Below, in pieces: positions 8,659-18,890 of a stretch of 64,000 nucleotides of DNA. A program made the position numbers and the translations under genes. The number at the start of each line of letters is the position of its first letter. The stretch's first letter is position 1. The DNA is from DASVWZ01 sp963708575 (lineage in GTDB: Bacteria > Acidobacteriota > Terriglobia > Terriglobales > Acidobacteriaceae). A model generated the notes under the pieces. That model made no database searches. It was given only the letters and a program-made list of their open reading frames with translations, and was not told the origin of the DNA. Location: NCBI GenBank assembly GCA_963708575.1, contig CAVPTB010000007.1:1240001-1304000 (forward strand), read 5' to 3'.

Positions 8659-10260
8659 GTGATCCGCAAACCTCGATCGTCGGCCGTGCCCGCACCGGGC
8701 CCCCGATATCGCATTCTCAGCTTTCTCATGCCTTCGGTCTCGGACCTGATCTTCCTGACCTTGTTATTCGGACTTAGCTGCGGCGCTTTAGGGAGGCTTC
8801 TTCTTCGGGATGCAGGAACCGGTTGGCACATCCGTAACGGTCAGTTGATGCTCGCTGCGCATACCATCACTCGTGTCGATCCATTTTCTGCCACCTTCGC
8901 TGGAAAGCCCTGGTACGCGTGGGAATGGCTCTATGACGCGCTGATTGCGATCGTTCACCAGACACTCGGGCTAAACGGTGTCGTTTACTACTCCGCCGCA
9001 ATCATTGCGGCTTCTTTCGTTGTCACTCTCTACTTCTCAATGAAGCGCGGAGCGAATCTGCTGGCAGGCCTGTTCTTCCTGCTTTTGTCGATCGCTGCTT
9101 CGGCCGTGCATTTTCTTGCGCGGCCCCACGTTTTGAGCTGGCTACTGGCGGTGATTTGGTTCGACATACTCGATTCCGCTGCACTTGTCCCGACTCCCAT
9201 GAATAATCGGCGTCTGTATTGGCTTCCGATTCTTATGCTGTTCTGGGTGAATGTGCACGGTGCGTTTTTGTTGGGATTCGCTCTGCTGGCAATCTATCTC
9301 GCCGGCACTACCGTGAACTTGTGGAAAGAACCGGGTAGGCGAATGGAGTCGACGGCTGTTCTGAAACATCTCGCTTGGACTACGGCTCTATGTGCTGCAG
9401 CCAGCTTCGTCAATCCCTTTGGCTATAAGTTGCACATTCATATTTATCAATATTTATCCGATCGCTATTTGATGAACCGGATCAGTGAGTTCGCCTCGCC
9501 GAATTTTCACGGAGCAGCTCAGCAGTGTTTTGCGGCGTTGCTCTTGATCGCTATCGTGGTATTGGCGAGCGTGGGATCGAAGCTGCATGCCGCCCGAATT
9601 TTGGTTGTTCTGTTTGCGGTCTTTAGTGGCCTTTACGCTACGCGAAACCTACCTTCCGCGTCTCTGCTGCTAACGCTGGTATTGGCGCCGGCACTGAGCG
9701 AAGCGATGGCCCGCGCGGCCAGCGGAGATGAGGTCGTCGGTCCGGTCCGACGGATCTGCTCAAGGATCAATTCCTTTGGTGCGCGGATGCGTGATTTCGA
9801 ACTGCTCCTTACCGGTCACGTCTGGCTTGTGGTCGGATTTCTGGTCGGCCTGTGGGCCTGCGCTCACGGCGGACGCTTTGGCTCAACTCAACTCATTAGC
9901 GCTTATTTCGAACCCAAGCGTTTTCCTGTAGAGGCGACTGCCGCCATTATCAACCTCGACATCCGTGACCCTATCTTCAGCCTCGACCATTGGGGCGGAT
10001 ACTTGATTTATGAGCTCTATCCCCAGAATCGTGTATTCGTCGACGATCGCCACGACTTCTACGGAGATGCCTACATTCAGGATTATCTGGAAGTGGTACT
10101 CGTGCAGCCGGGATGGGAGAAAGTTCTCGACGACAACCACGTGGACTGGGTTCTAATGCCGAGATGGTCCTCGCTGGCTAACTTTCTTAGCCTCAGGCCC
10201 GAATGGATGGTGGAACACGAGGACGAGACCGCGATCTTATTCCACAGGAAATCCGAGTGA
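8659..10260 (+). CDS. Polytopic membrane protein, GT-C-like, WGGYLIY-motif family
   Basis: 533-residue inner-membrane protein with about ten hydrophobic helices between residues 25 and 410 and a soluble C-terminal domain. Sequence resembles GT-C glycosyltransferase-type proteins: an early acidic/aromatic loop (TGWHIRNGQLML, DPFSATFAGKPWYAWEWLYD) and WVNVHGAFLLG. The C-terminal domain carries DHWGGYLIYELYPQNRVFVD and DRHDFYGD. It is paralogous to the protein at 23052-24506, sharing these motifs and the overall plan. The substrate is unknown; a lipid-linked sugar donor is only a guess. The start at GTG 8659 lacks a good ribosome site, and ATG 8728 is an alternative. Confidence 0.82.
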   Translation: MIRKPRSSAVPAPGPRYRILSFLMPSVSDLIFLTLLFGLSCGALGRLLLRDAGTGWHIRNGQLMLAAHTITRVDPFSATFAGKPWYAWEWLYDALIAIVHQTLGLNGVVYYSAAIIAASFVVTLYFSMKRGANLLAGLFFLLLSIAASAVHFLARPHVLSWLLAVIWFDILDSAALVPTPMNNRRLYWLPILMLFWVNVHGAFLLGFALLAIYLAGTTVNLWKEPGRRMESTAVLKHLAWTTALCAAASFVNPFGYKLHIHIYQYLSDRYLMNRISEFASPNFHGAAQQCFAALLLIAIVVLASVGSKLHAARILVVLFAVFSGLYATRNLPSASLLLTLVLAPALSEAMARAASGDEVVGPVRRICSRINSFGARMRDFELLLTGHVWLVVGFLVGLWACAHGGRFGSTQLISAYFEPKRFPVEATAAIINLDIRDPIFSLDHWGGYLIYELYPQNRVFVDDRHDFYGDAYIQDYLEVVLVQPGWEKVLDDNHVDWVLMPRWSSLANFLSLRPEWMVEHEDETAILFHRKSE

Positions 10261-10312
10261 AACGAGGTCCGCGCCTCGCAACTCGAAACTAACCGGAAAC
10301 GTCGGCGCTGGT

Positions 10313-11548
10313 TTACTTCAGCCCTTCGACCAAATACAAGTCCGCCAGCATGCGGTGGTACCCATAAACGCACATCTTGGCGTCGGGAGTTAGAAGGATG
10401 GGGCCTATGTTCTCGACGCCGGCTGGGTCGGAAGGCATCAACTGCTTCCATAGCGTTCTTTTTCCGGTTTCAACGTCGAGATGGTAGACCTGGGCGGGTA
10501 ATTCCCCCGGTTGATAGATATAGAGTGAACGGCCATCGATGCCAAACGTGATCGGCTGTTCCCCTGGGTTCAGTCCCGGGATCACCTTGGGCTCGCCGCT
10601 GCCTGACACCGGATACAAATAGCCGCGCTGGTCGGGACCAATTGCCGCCACGACCGTTGAATCAGGTGAAATAGCAAACGCATTTCCGTTAACACCCTCA
10701 GGAGTAACCGCCAGACTCTTGCCTGAGGTCATGTCGTACACATAAAGCTTTTCGCCCTTCTGAGGCTCGTTTCCGGAAAACAGGATTCGCTTCGCGTCAG
10801 GGAACCAGTGGGCCCAGTTGTGGTTGATGTTGTCGCTGGTCAGATCCTTTGCCTGGCCGGCCCCCGTGGGCAAAAGCCTCAATTGCGCAGGAGAAAACTG
10901 GGTCTGGGTAATGGCCCATTTGCCATCTGGCGACAATCCGACTGCGCTGCCTTCGCCCAGCAAAACTGCAGGTGATCCATCCGTCTTGCGCAGATAAACG
11001 CCGTAAGTCAGCCCCCCGGACTTCGAGTATGCCAGCGAGCCACCACCGCCTTCTTCATCAAAGAGCAAAGTCTTCCCATCCGGCGTCAGCTCACCGGGAT
11101 AGGTGTAATCCAGCCACGATAATTCGTGCTGCTTCCCATCGGGAGTAACGCCCATCAATTCTCGTCGCCAGCTGGCTCGCACCAGCAGCACGCGGCCATC
11201 TTTGGCGATATCGAAAAGCATCAGAGCGCCGGGTAAGCGGGCGATGATGCGTTGCTTGCCATCGAGAGACATCGCATACAAAGTGCGATCCGTCCCCGAC
11301 TTGCTGGCCGTGAACCATATTTCCTTGCCATCCGGGGACCAAGCCAAGCCTTGAATGGTGAACCACTCTCCCGCGACACTCTTGTAATGTCCGTCGAGAT
11401 CCACGATTGATAGCGAACCGCTGTCGTCGCCCTGCAACGGGTGATCTGCAAAGGCGATCAGTTTGCCATCGGGAGAAATTCGCGGATGTCCAATCCAGCC
11501 TCCGGTCTGATAAAGCACTTTCCCGACCGGATACTCGAGGCGGTTCAT
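10313..11548 (-). CDS. PD40/WD40-like beta-propeller, detached C-terminal half of kinase
   Basis: Propeller fragment of about 411 residues with repeated PD40-type blades: HPRISPDGKLIAFADHP, LAWSPDGKEIWFTAS, GLSPDGKWAITQTQ, HWFPDAKRILFSGNEP, FAISPDSTVVAAIGPD. In acidobacterial kinases of this class the propeller directly follows WADWAPDG...VVRD of the kinase chain, and this fragment resumes exactly there (NRLEYPVGKVLY) in another frame. It has no signal of its own. The ATG at 11548 overlaps the kinase TGA as ATGA, so it could be expressed as a separate coupled polypeptide, although a frameshift of one original gene (about 880 residues) is simpler. Confidence 0.8.
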   Translation of the reverse strand: MNRLEYPVGKVLYQTGGWIGHPRISPDGKLIAFADHPLQGDDSGSLSIVDLDGHYKSVAGEWFTIQGLAWSPDGKEIWFTASKSGTDRTLYAMSLDGKQRIIARLPGALMLFDIAKDGRVLLVRASWRRELMGVTPDGKQHELSWLDYTYPGELTPDGKTLLFDEEGGGGSLAYSKSGGLTYGVYLRKTDGSPAVLLGEGSAVGLSPDGKWAITQTQFSPAQLRLLPTGAGQAKDLTSDNINHNWAHWFPDAKRILFSGNEPQKGEKLYVYDMTSGKSLAVTPEGVNGNAFAISPDSTVVAAIGPDQRGYLYPVSGSGEPKVIPGLNPGEQPITFGIDGRSLYIYQPGELPAQVYHLDVETGKRTLWKQLMPSDPAGVENIGPILLTPDAKMCVYGYHRMLADLYLVEGLK

Positions 11549-12966
11549 GCCCGCCGAAAGTCCCTCACCACGAGAAAGCTGCCGCCGTCCGGCGCCCAAT
11601 CAGCCCATTGCACATGCTCAAGCACTTCGCGCGGCGCGCCACCAGCCAACGGAGCACGAGCCAGCGTCCCCATGTTGACCCATGTGCCGATCGCCTTACT
11701 ATTCAGCAGCACCGCCATCTCTGCCGTGTTTGAAACGGACATCAACTGTGTCCGGCTCAGGCCCATGGAGCGCGACTCGGGAGCCTCAGGTCGTGCAGTG
11801 AATACATCGGTCGGATTACCTTGCCACGCCGCGCTATAGAGAATGGTCTGCCCGTCGGGCGCAAAGCGCGCTGAGCGGATGCTGCCACGGCGAAAGGTAA
11901 GCTGCCGGTAGGTGGGCGGTGGAGGTGGCACTGAAGAAAACATCATCTTGCCCGCGTAAACACCAATCGCCAGTGCCACAAGCGCGCATAAACTGGCTAC
12001 CAGTGCCACCGGGGAACGCTTTGGCGGCGCCGATGGTGCTGCGGCGACAATGTGTGAAGATGCATTCTGTTCGGCCTTCTCCGTTACAACCGACGTGTGG
12101 GACGAATCCAGCGAACGCTTCAGCCGCCTTAAGTCCGCGCGCATCTCGCCCGCGGTCTGACAACGCAGTTCTCGGTCCTTCTCCAGAGACTTACTGATGA
12201 TCTCTTCGAGCTTTTGCGGGAGCTCCGGATTCAAGCGCAGCGGCGGTGCCGGAGCCCGGTTGAGTATCGCCTCTGTTATGACCGCAGAAGTTTCGCCCCG
12301 GAAGGGAAGAATTCCGGTGGACATTTCGTACAGCACCACTCCAAACGAAAAGAGATCCGTTCGGCCGTCTAACTCTTTGCCGCGAAGCTGCTCCGGGGAC
12401 ATGTAAGCAACCGTGCCCACGGCACTCCCCGGACTGGTCAGGTCGAGATTCGTGATATTGGCCTTGGTCTGAGAATCACCGCTGACGTTGTGCGTCTGGG
12501 TGATTTTGGCCAGCCCGAAATCGAGAATCTTGGCTGGGCCGCGATCGGTCACAAAAATGTTTGCCGGCTTGATATCCCGGTGCACGATGCCTTTTCCGTG
12601 CGCGGCTTCGAGTGCGTCGGCCACTTCTATCCCGAGACTTAGCAGCTTCTCTAGTTCGAGAGGAGATCCTTCAATAAGATGCTTCAGGGTTTTGCCGCTC
12701 AAGCACTCCATCACGATGAACAGCAGCCCGTCATGCTGGCCAATTTCATGGATGGTGCAAATGTTGGGATGGTTGAGAGAGGAGGCCGCCCGAGCCTCTC
12801 GCCGGAAACGCTCAATGGTCTGGGGGTCTTTGGCCAGGTCGTCCGGCAGGAATTTCAGGGCAACAAAGCGACCAAGCGTGATGTCCTCGGCCTTGTAGAC
12901 GACACCCATTCCGCCGCCACCGAGCCGTTCAAGAATCCGGTAATGAGAAATGGTTTGGCCGATCAT
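11545..12966 (-). CDS. Serine/threonine protein kinase, membrane-anchored, truncated
   Basis: PknB-type kinase, with the catalytic domain in the cytoplasm at residues 9-285: Gly loop LGGGGMG, Lys38 in VALK, HRD 129-131 in HRDIKPANI, DFG 149-151, APE-like MSPEQ. A single membrane helix lies at about 319-339, followed by the first blades of an extracytoplasmic propeller (ARFAPDGQTILYSA, WADWAPDGGSFLVV). The chain stops at residue 473 at a TGA where related proteins continue into the rest of the propeller, found in the next frame downstream (10313-11548). The kinase part itself appears intact and probably active. The ATG at 12966 follows a spacer of about 125 bases from the pilus-locus gene. Confidence 0.92.
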   Translation of the reverse strand: MIGQTISHYRILERLGGGGMGVVYKAEDITLGRFVALKFLPDDLAKDPQTIERFRREARAASSLNHPNICTIHEIGQHDGLLFIVMECLSGKTLKHLIEGSPLELEKLLSLGIEVADALEAAHGKGIVHRDIKPANIFVTDRGPAKILDFGLAKITQTHNVSGDSQTKANITNLDLTSPGSAVGTVAYMSPEQLRGKELDGRTDLFSFGVVLYEMSTGILPFRGETSAVITEAILNRAPAPPLRLNPELPQKLEEIISKSLEKDRELRCQTAGEMRADLRRLKRSLDSSHTSVVTEKAEQNASSHIVAAAPSAPPKRSPVALVASLCALVALAIGVYAGKMMFSSVPPPPPTYRQLTFRRGSIRSARFAPDGQTILYSAAWQGNPTDVFTARPEAPESRSMGLSRTQLMSVSNTAEMAVLLNSKAIGTWVNMGTLARAPLAGGAPREVLEHVQWADWAPDGGSFLVVRDFRRA

Positions 12967-13091
12967 GGCGCGCGATGCGGCTGCTTTGGTTGAGCCATCT
13001 TAGGGGCAATCGCGAATGGCGTCAATCAGGAAGGACTGCGCGATGTAGTGCCGTAGCTCGACATCGGCCCAGCGGACGGTGCGATCCCCTC

Positions 13092-15239
13092 CTAATTCGT
13101 GTCGATTGCGAATCCCAACACTGCATTTACTTCAATTGGCTGACTTCCGCGGAACACCGGCTTGAATTTCCAACTGGGCAAAGAAGCCAGAACCTTTGCG
13201 GTTAGCTCGCCATTACCGGGTTCGAGCACCCGAGGGTTTCTGAGGATGCCAGAACGGTCCAGAACGCACGCGATCAGTAGGCGTGACGGCTTAAGATTGG
13301 CTGGCAGATCAGCGCGCATCGGTTGCGGCGCAATCAGATCTTCCGCGTACGGGTGCGCGGCAGAGGCCGGGTCCGCAAATTCCATCACCACCGTGCCGAG
13401 CGCTGTATCGATATAAATCGTGTAAGTCTTGTCGCCGCGTAGAGCGTCGCTGCCGTATAGGTTCAGGGCGCCACCGGAGCGAGAACTGCCCACAATCGTA
13501 ATAGCGGGGCCTTCATGGTTCTTGGCAATCGTCGAATGTCCTGCGGCGTTGGGGCCACCACCGTCGCCCCCAAAACTTGGCAGGGTCACGATATTGCTGC
13601 CGCCATGAACCGACACGCCGGGCATAGGTGGTTTAGAGACCGCACCGGTTCCGGCCCCACCGGTTCCTGGGTAAGGGGAGATTCCTCCGCGAGCTACGGT
13701 GTCAGCCCCACGCCCCGTCCCTTCTTTTGCCGCACCACTGCCTTCGCCAGATAGCCCACTGCCCGACCCGTTACCTTTTCCCAATCCAATGGTCCCGCCG
13801 CTGCCGCCCGCTCCTGGATTGCTGCCGCCGTTCGGAGACATAGCCAACGAACCGGTTCCGGCATTTCCCGGCAGTCCAACCTTCACCCCGGGCTGGCTCG
13901 AAACAACTATGCCATTGCCCGATGCGCTCCCGCCGGAGTTGCTCGGAGGAGCGCTGACTGAACCCGCATCTAGGGGCCCGCCAAGTCCGCCGCCTCGACT
14001 GCCGCGACCTAACCCGCCGATTGAACTATCAGCCGTAAGTGTCGGTGCGGGCGGCACTACGGCACCACCCCCGCCTACTCCGGAAATCCGACGCCCACGG
14101 GTAGAGCCACCACCCACTTGGACCGGCGGAGGAACGACTCTATCGGACTGGAGTGATCCAGCGATCGTTCGGCTTCCGCTGGTCATGCCGTTCATTTGGA
14201 CCGGAGGGGGAGCCACGTCTGTCGCCGAGTTACCGAACGCGCTTCGGACTTGGCGATCGGACGTACCGCTCACTTGAACTGGCGGCGGCACAATCTGTTT
14301 TTGCAATTCACCTGCACCAAAACCTGGACCTGACGCACGTAAATCGCGTGTCACCTGACTCGGCGGCGGTGCGACAATCGACGCCGGCAGAGTGAGCTTC
14401 GGATGAAGGTTCGTGATCTGCTCCGGCGCTGAAACCGCGGGAGGAACGATCGCGACCGCCTGCGATCCAGGCAGATTCCTCACAAACGGATCCCGCTTGG
14501 GAGCACTGGGGCTGGGAGGAACGACTGCGGTGTTTAAATCCAATTGCGAGCGTAACTTATCGCTTCGAATCTCAGGCGCGGGAGCAACTACGTCCGCGTA
14601 CAGCGCCGGGGCTTGTCGAAATTTCTGTTCCTGCATCTGGGGGGTGGGCGCGACAGCAGTTTCGTTAATCGCAGGTCTCCGCAAAGAAGGTCTTAGACCC
14701 TCCGTCGGCGCTGGTCCCGGAATGGGTTTAAACGCTAGGAGATTGGCAACTGCTGAATCAGATCGCGGCAGGTCAAGTTTGGGAGCGTCGACGATCTTGT
14801 CGCGCAGAGAATCTTCCCGAGCAACGTGGATAGTTTGGGTGCGGTGGTAGGCTTCGCGCCCACCGGCGCGTCCTGTCCTCCCGGCCCGTGCGCCGCCCAT
14901 GTCTTCGGTTTGAGGAAGCTCGTCTCCGGAATAGTAGATCACGTCATACTTCGGGATCGCCGGAGACACCGAGGGTCTGAGACTGGCTAGCTTGGCTGGC
15001 AGGATAACGGCAGCGATAATAAGCAGGGCTTCCAGGATCCAGCCAGCTACCATCCCGCGATATGGAAAGATGCCAACCGGGGCTTCACCCGCCAGCGCTC
15101 GGGGTGACCGCCGAATCGCGGGCCCAATTGCTGTGCGGAATTCTTCCCAAGGCGAGGACCATTCCACGAGAAGCTTGGGAGCGTCATGCAGGCTTGGAGC
15201 CCGCACTTCCTCAGCCTCGCCATTGAGCACTTGAGTCAT
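13092..15239 (-). CDS. TonB-like protein with long Pro/Gly-rich linker
   Basis: 715-residue protein: short cytoplasmic N-terminus, one membrane helix at about residues 65-85 (GWILEALLIIAAVILPAKL), a very long low-complexity periplasmic region, and a C-terminal alpha/beta domain like that of TonB (PSRLLIACVLDRSGILRNPRVLEPG, LASLPSWKFKPVFRGSQPIEV). The linker first repeats VVPPPVQV-like blocks (AVVPPSPS, IVPPPVQVSG, VAPPPVQMNG, VVPPPVQVGG) and then becomes Gly/Ser-rich. TonB domains couple inner-membrane energy to outer-membrane channels. Here it follows DUF192 by a 4-nt overlap at the end of the Tad pilus operon, suggesting a structural or energising role across the envelope for the pilus; that is inference. 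No ExbBD genes are nearby. Confidence 0.8.
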   Translation of the reverse strand: MTQVLNGEAEEVRAPSLHDAPKLLVEWSSPWEEFRTAIGPAIRRSPRALAGEAPVGIFPYRGMVAGWILEALLIIAAVILPAKLASLRPSVSPAIPKYDVIYYSGDELPQTEDMGGARAGRTGRAGGREAYHRTQTIHVAREDSLRDKIVDAPKLDLPRSDSAVANLLAFKPIPGPAPTEGLRPSLRRPAINETAVAPTPQMQEQKFRQAPALYADVVAPAPEIRSDKLRSQLDLNTAVVPPSPSAPKRDPFVRNLPGSQAVAIVPPAVSAPEQITNLHPKLTLPASIVAPPPSQVTRDLRASGPGFGAGELQKQIVPPPVQVSGTSDRQVRSAFGNSATDVAPPPVQMNGMTSGSRTIAGSLQSDRVVPPPVQVGGGSTRGRRISGVGGGGAVVPPAPTLTADSSIGGLGRGSRGGGLGGPLDAGSVSAPPSNSGGSASGNGIVVSSQPGVKVGLPGNAGTGSLAMSPNGGSNPGAGGSGGTIGLGKGNGSGSGLSGEGSGAAKEGTGRGADTVARGGISPYPGTGGAGTGAVSKPPMPGVSVHGGSNIVTLPSFGGDGGGPNAAGHSTIAKNHEGPAITIVGSSRSGGALNLYGSDALRGDKTYTIYIDTALGTVVMEFADPASAAHPYAEDLIAPQPMRADLPANLKPSRLLIACVLDRSGILRNPRVLEPGNGELTAKVLASLPSWKFKPVFRGSQPIEVNAVLGFAIDTN

Positions 15240-15634
15240 TTCGCTTCTATCGGTCCTCGTGAGCCCAAGGCGATCTCAATCTCGTCCCCGATACCGGTTC
15301 CGCTGGATTCCAACGTGCGGGCCGGTAACTCCAGTACGGACGCCGCCTTCATGCTAACCCGAGCCATGCGCCAGGGTTTCAGGCCATGCTCAACGTGTAC
15401 GACCATTTTGCCAGAATCCAGGTAGATAACGTCGATCGGAAAGTTCATGGCAAAGGTATGGACACCATGGCAGGGCACTATCCACAGACCGTGTCCCGAG
15501 GGAAATCTTGCGGGAGCCGTGCCCATAAGCCCGACGAAACGGGACCAGTGCGTGTCGGCAATCGACACCTGGGTCGCCAAGACAGTGTTCCGCGTCCGAT
15601 TGAACGCATATCCTGTGGGATTTGGGGACGACAT
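15236..15634 (-). CDS. DUF192 family protein
   Basis: About 132 residues of the DUF192 beta-barrel family: ATQVSIADTHWSRFVGLMG, GLWIVPCHGVHTFAMNFPID, VIYLDSGKMVV, ASVLELPARTL. The function of the family is unknown. The ATG at 15634 has an AGGAG 5 nt before it and is preferred to the upstream in-frame start at 15652. It lies 31 nt after tadC and overlaps the start of the TonB-like gene by 4 nt, so it is part of the pilus operon. DUF192 members usually carry a signal peptide; none is evident here. Confidence 0.88.
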   Translation of the reverse strand: MSSPNPTGYAFNRTRNTVLATQVSIADTHWSRFVGLMGTAPARFPSGHGLWIVPCHGVHTFAMNFPIDVIYLDSGKMVVHVEHGLKPWRMARVSMKAASVLELPARTLESSGTGIGDEIEIALGSRGPIEAK

Positions 15635-15665
15635 CACAACTCCTGCTATCACTCTTTGACGGGTT

Positions 15666-16565
15666 TCACTTTGCGACTGGCGCCAGGGTCCGAATCAGCG
15701 CGATCACCGCAGGTCCGAGAGTGACAAAGATAATCGAGGGGAGTACGAACAGAACCAGGGGGATGACCATTTTAATGGTCGTTTTAGCGGCTTGCTCCTC
15801 AGCCCGTTGGCGCCGCTCGGTCCTCAGTGAGTCCGAGTGTACCCGCAAGGCTTGTGCAACGCTAGTACCAAAACGGTCGGTTTGGATCAGGGTCCCGACC
15901 AGGGATCGGATGTCGTCTACTCCGGTGCGCTCCACCAGATTGCGCAGCGCTTCGGCGCGCGGCTTGCCAGCGCGCATTTCCAGATTCACCATATAGAGCT
16001 CGTCGCTCAGTTCGGGATGGGCATGATGCAAGTCTTGTCCTACTCGCATCATAGCCTGATCGAGCGCCAAGCCTGCCTCCACGCAAATGACGGTAAGGTC
16101 CAGAGCATCGGGAAGTCCGAGCTTTATGCTTAGCTGCCGGTTACGAATCATGCGTTTCAGAACGAAGCGCGGGAGAAAGAATCCGAGCCCAGCCAGGCCG
16201 ACGAGGAGCAGGGAATTATTTAAACCGCCGGCAGCCACAGCCACGGCGAATCCAAAGATTGCGCAAGCCAAGCGGCTGCCCACGTAAATTGTGAGGTGGC
16301 GCGCATCACGGTATCCGGCTTGAATGAGCCATTTACGTGTGCGGGACACGTCGCTCGGCGAAAGCGGTATGGCCCTGCTCAACGGATCAAGGGCCTGCTC
16401 GATGCGCTCCTTGAACGCCGGCTTGGGTTCCGGCTTCGCACGCTGCCAGCCCAGAGCGCGTAGGCGGGCCCCCAACACCGACGAGGGTGCGTAAGCAGCG
16501 GCCCCAAAGGAAAATACCACCAGGACGATGGTCAAAAACACGATGATGGTGAGAACCAGCGCCAT
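15666..16565 (-). CDS. tadC: Tad pilus assembly membrane protein TadC
   Basis: 299-residue inner-membrane protein with the type II secretion F (T2SSF) domain in its central cytoplasmic part (LGLPDALDLTVICVEAGLALDQAM, VGQDLHHAHPELSDEL, LVERTGVDDIRSLVGTLIQTDRFG). Helices lie at about 1-25, 90-130 and 265-290. TadB and TadC together form the platform on which the ATPase CpaF drives Flp pilin assembly. It is separated from tadB by a single base, so it belongs to the same transcript. Confidence 0.95.
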   Translation of the reverse strand: MALVLTIIVFLTIVLVVFSFGAAAYAPSSVLGARLRALGWQRAKPEPKPAFKERIEQALDPLSRAIPLSPSDVSRTRKWLIQAGYRDARHLTIYVGSRLACAIFGFAVAVAAGGLNNSLLLVGLAGLGFFLPRFVLKRMIRNRQLSIKLGLPDALDLTVICVEAGLALDQAMMRVGQDLHHAHPELSDELYMVNLEMRAGKPRAEALRNLVERTGVDDIRSLVGTLIQTDRFGTSVAQALRVHSDSLRTERRQRAEEQAAKTTIKMVIPLVLFVLPSIIFVTLGPAVIALIRTLAPVAK

Positions 16566-16566
16566 A

Positions 16567-17556
16567 TCAGACCTGAATCTGGATGATCTTGCGAATTACG
16601 AAATACCCAATCGTCTGCAACACAATTCCACCCACGATCAATGAATGTCCGATCGGATCGGAAAACAAGGGCCGAATGAATCCGGGATTCGTCGTGAGCA
16701 TGACTACGACGATGATCGGAGGCATTCCCATCAGCAACATCATGGTCAGTCTGCCCTGCGCGGTATACACGCGCACCTGGCGCATAATCTTGAAGCGCTC
16801 ACGTATGACGTACGACAAGTTGTCGAGGATCTCAGCCAGATTGCCGCCCGTTTCGCGCTGCAACATGACGGCGGTGACGAAGAACTTCACGTCCACCAGC
16901 GGAACCCGCTCAGTTAAATTCACTAGCGCGTCACGTACCGGCAATCCGAATTTCTGTTCTTCGAATAGCTTGCGGAATTCTGACGCCACCGGCTCTGAAA
17001 CTTCATTGGCGATCAATTCAATGGCGGTGGTGAAGGCGTGGCCCGCCCGGACAGCTCTGGCCAGAGTGTCGATAGCTTCCGGAAATATCTCTTCAAATTT
17101 CTGGAAGCGCTTGCTGCGGCGGTACGAAGCGTAAGAATAGGGAAGCAGGCCGCCCAATACCAGACCAACCAGAACAAACAGCGCGGTTTCGTTTGCTGGA
17201 AACGAAGCGCCCGCCAGCATCAGGCCGGCGAAGGCCACAACGAGCGCGCTGACTACGCAAAGAGCCAGAATATTACCGGCGCGGATCTTAAGATTTGCCT
17301 GTTCGAGAAGAGCCTGCAAATTAGTCACACGCTCTGACCGGCGCAGCAGGTTGTCGAGGGCAGGGATGCGACTTAACATCTCGTCGCGCAGTAACGCCAG
17401 TTCTTCGCTGGGCTGGCGTTCCGCCGCTTTTTGAACCGTCACCAACCGCTCGCGCAACAACCGGGCTTGGGCGCTTCTCTGGTCGAAAAGCGAGGCAACC
17501 AGGAAAACTCCGGCAGCCACCAACACAAACACGATTATGGCGATGATCTCTGTCAT
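16567..17556 (-). CDS. tadB: Tad pilus assembly membrane protein TadB
   Basis: 329-residue partner of TadC. The N-terminal helix is at residues 1-22, a further helix pair at about 95-140, the T2SSF domain at about 155-285 (FEEIFPEAIDTLARAVRAGHAF, LTERVPLVDVKFFVTAVMLQ, GGNLAEILDNLSYVIRERF), and a C-terminal helix. It lies between cpaF (18 nt gap) and tadC (1 nt gap), which confirms the assignment. Confidence 0.95.
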   Translation of the reverse strand: MTEIIAIIVFVLVAAGVFLVASLFDQRSAQARLLRERLVTVQKAAERQPSEELALLRDEMLSRIPALDNLLRRSERVTNLQALLEQANLKIRAGNILALCVVSALVVAFAGLMLAGASFPANETALFVLVGLVLGGLLPYSYASYRRSKRFQKFEEIFPEAIDTLARAVRAGHAFTTAIELIANEVSEPVASEFRKLFEEQKFGLPVRDALVNLTERVPLVDVKFFVTAVMLQRETGGNLAEILDNLSYVIRERFKIMRQVRVYTAQGRLTMMLLMGMPPIIVVVMLTTNPGFIRPLFSDPIGHSLIVGGIVLQTIGYFVIRKIIQIQV

Positions 17557-17574
17557 TGTCTTCTCGCCGTGACT

Positions 17575-18870
<1,296 letters not shown>

Positions 18871-18890
18871 GAGGGTCTAAGCGTTCCTGG

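Noticed and set aside
13699..14277. Long Pro-rich open frame on the plus strand
   Set aside because: It is the mirror of the Gly/Pro-rich repeat region of the TonB-like gene on the minus strand and has no start site or domain.
13880..14400. Tandem DNA repeat in the TonB-like gene
   Set aside because: The repetition is at the protein level (VVPPPVQV-like) with diverged codons, not an exact DNA repeat.
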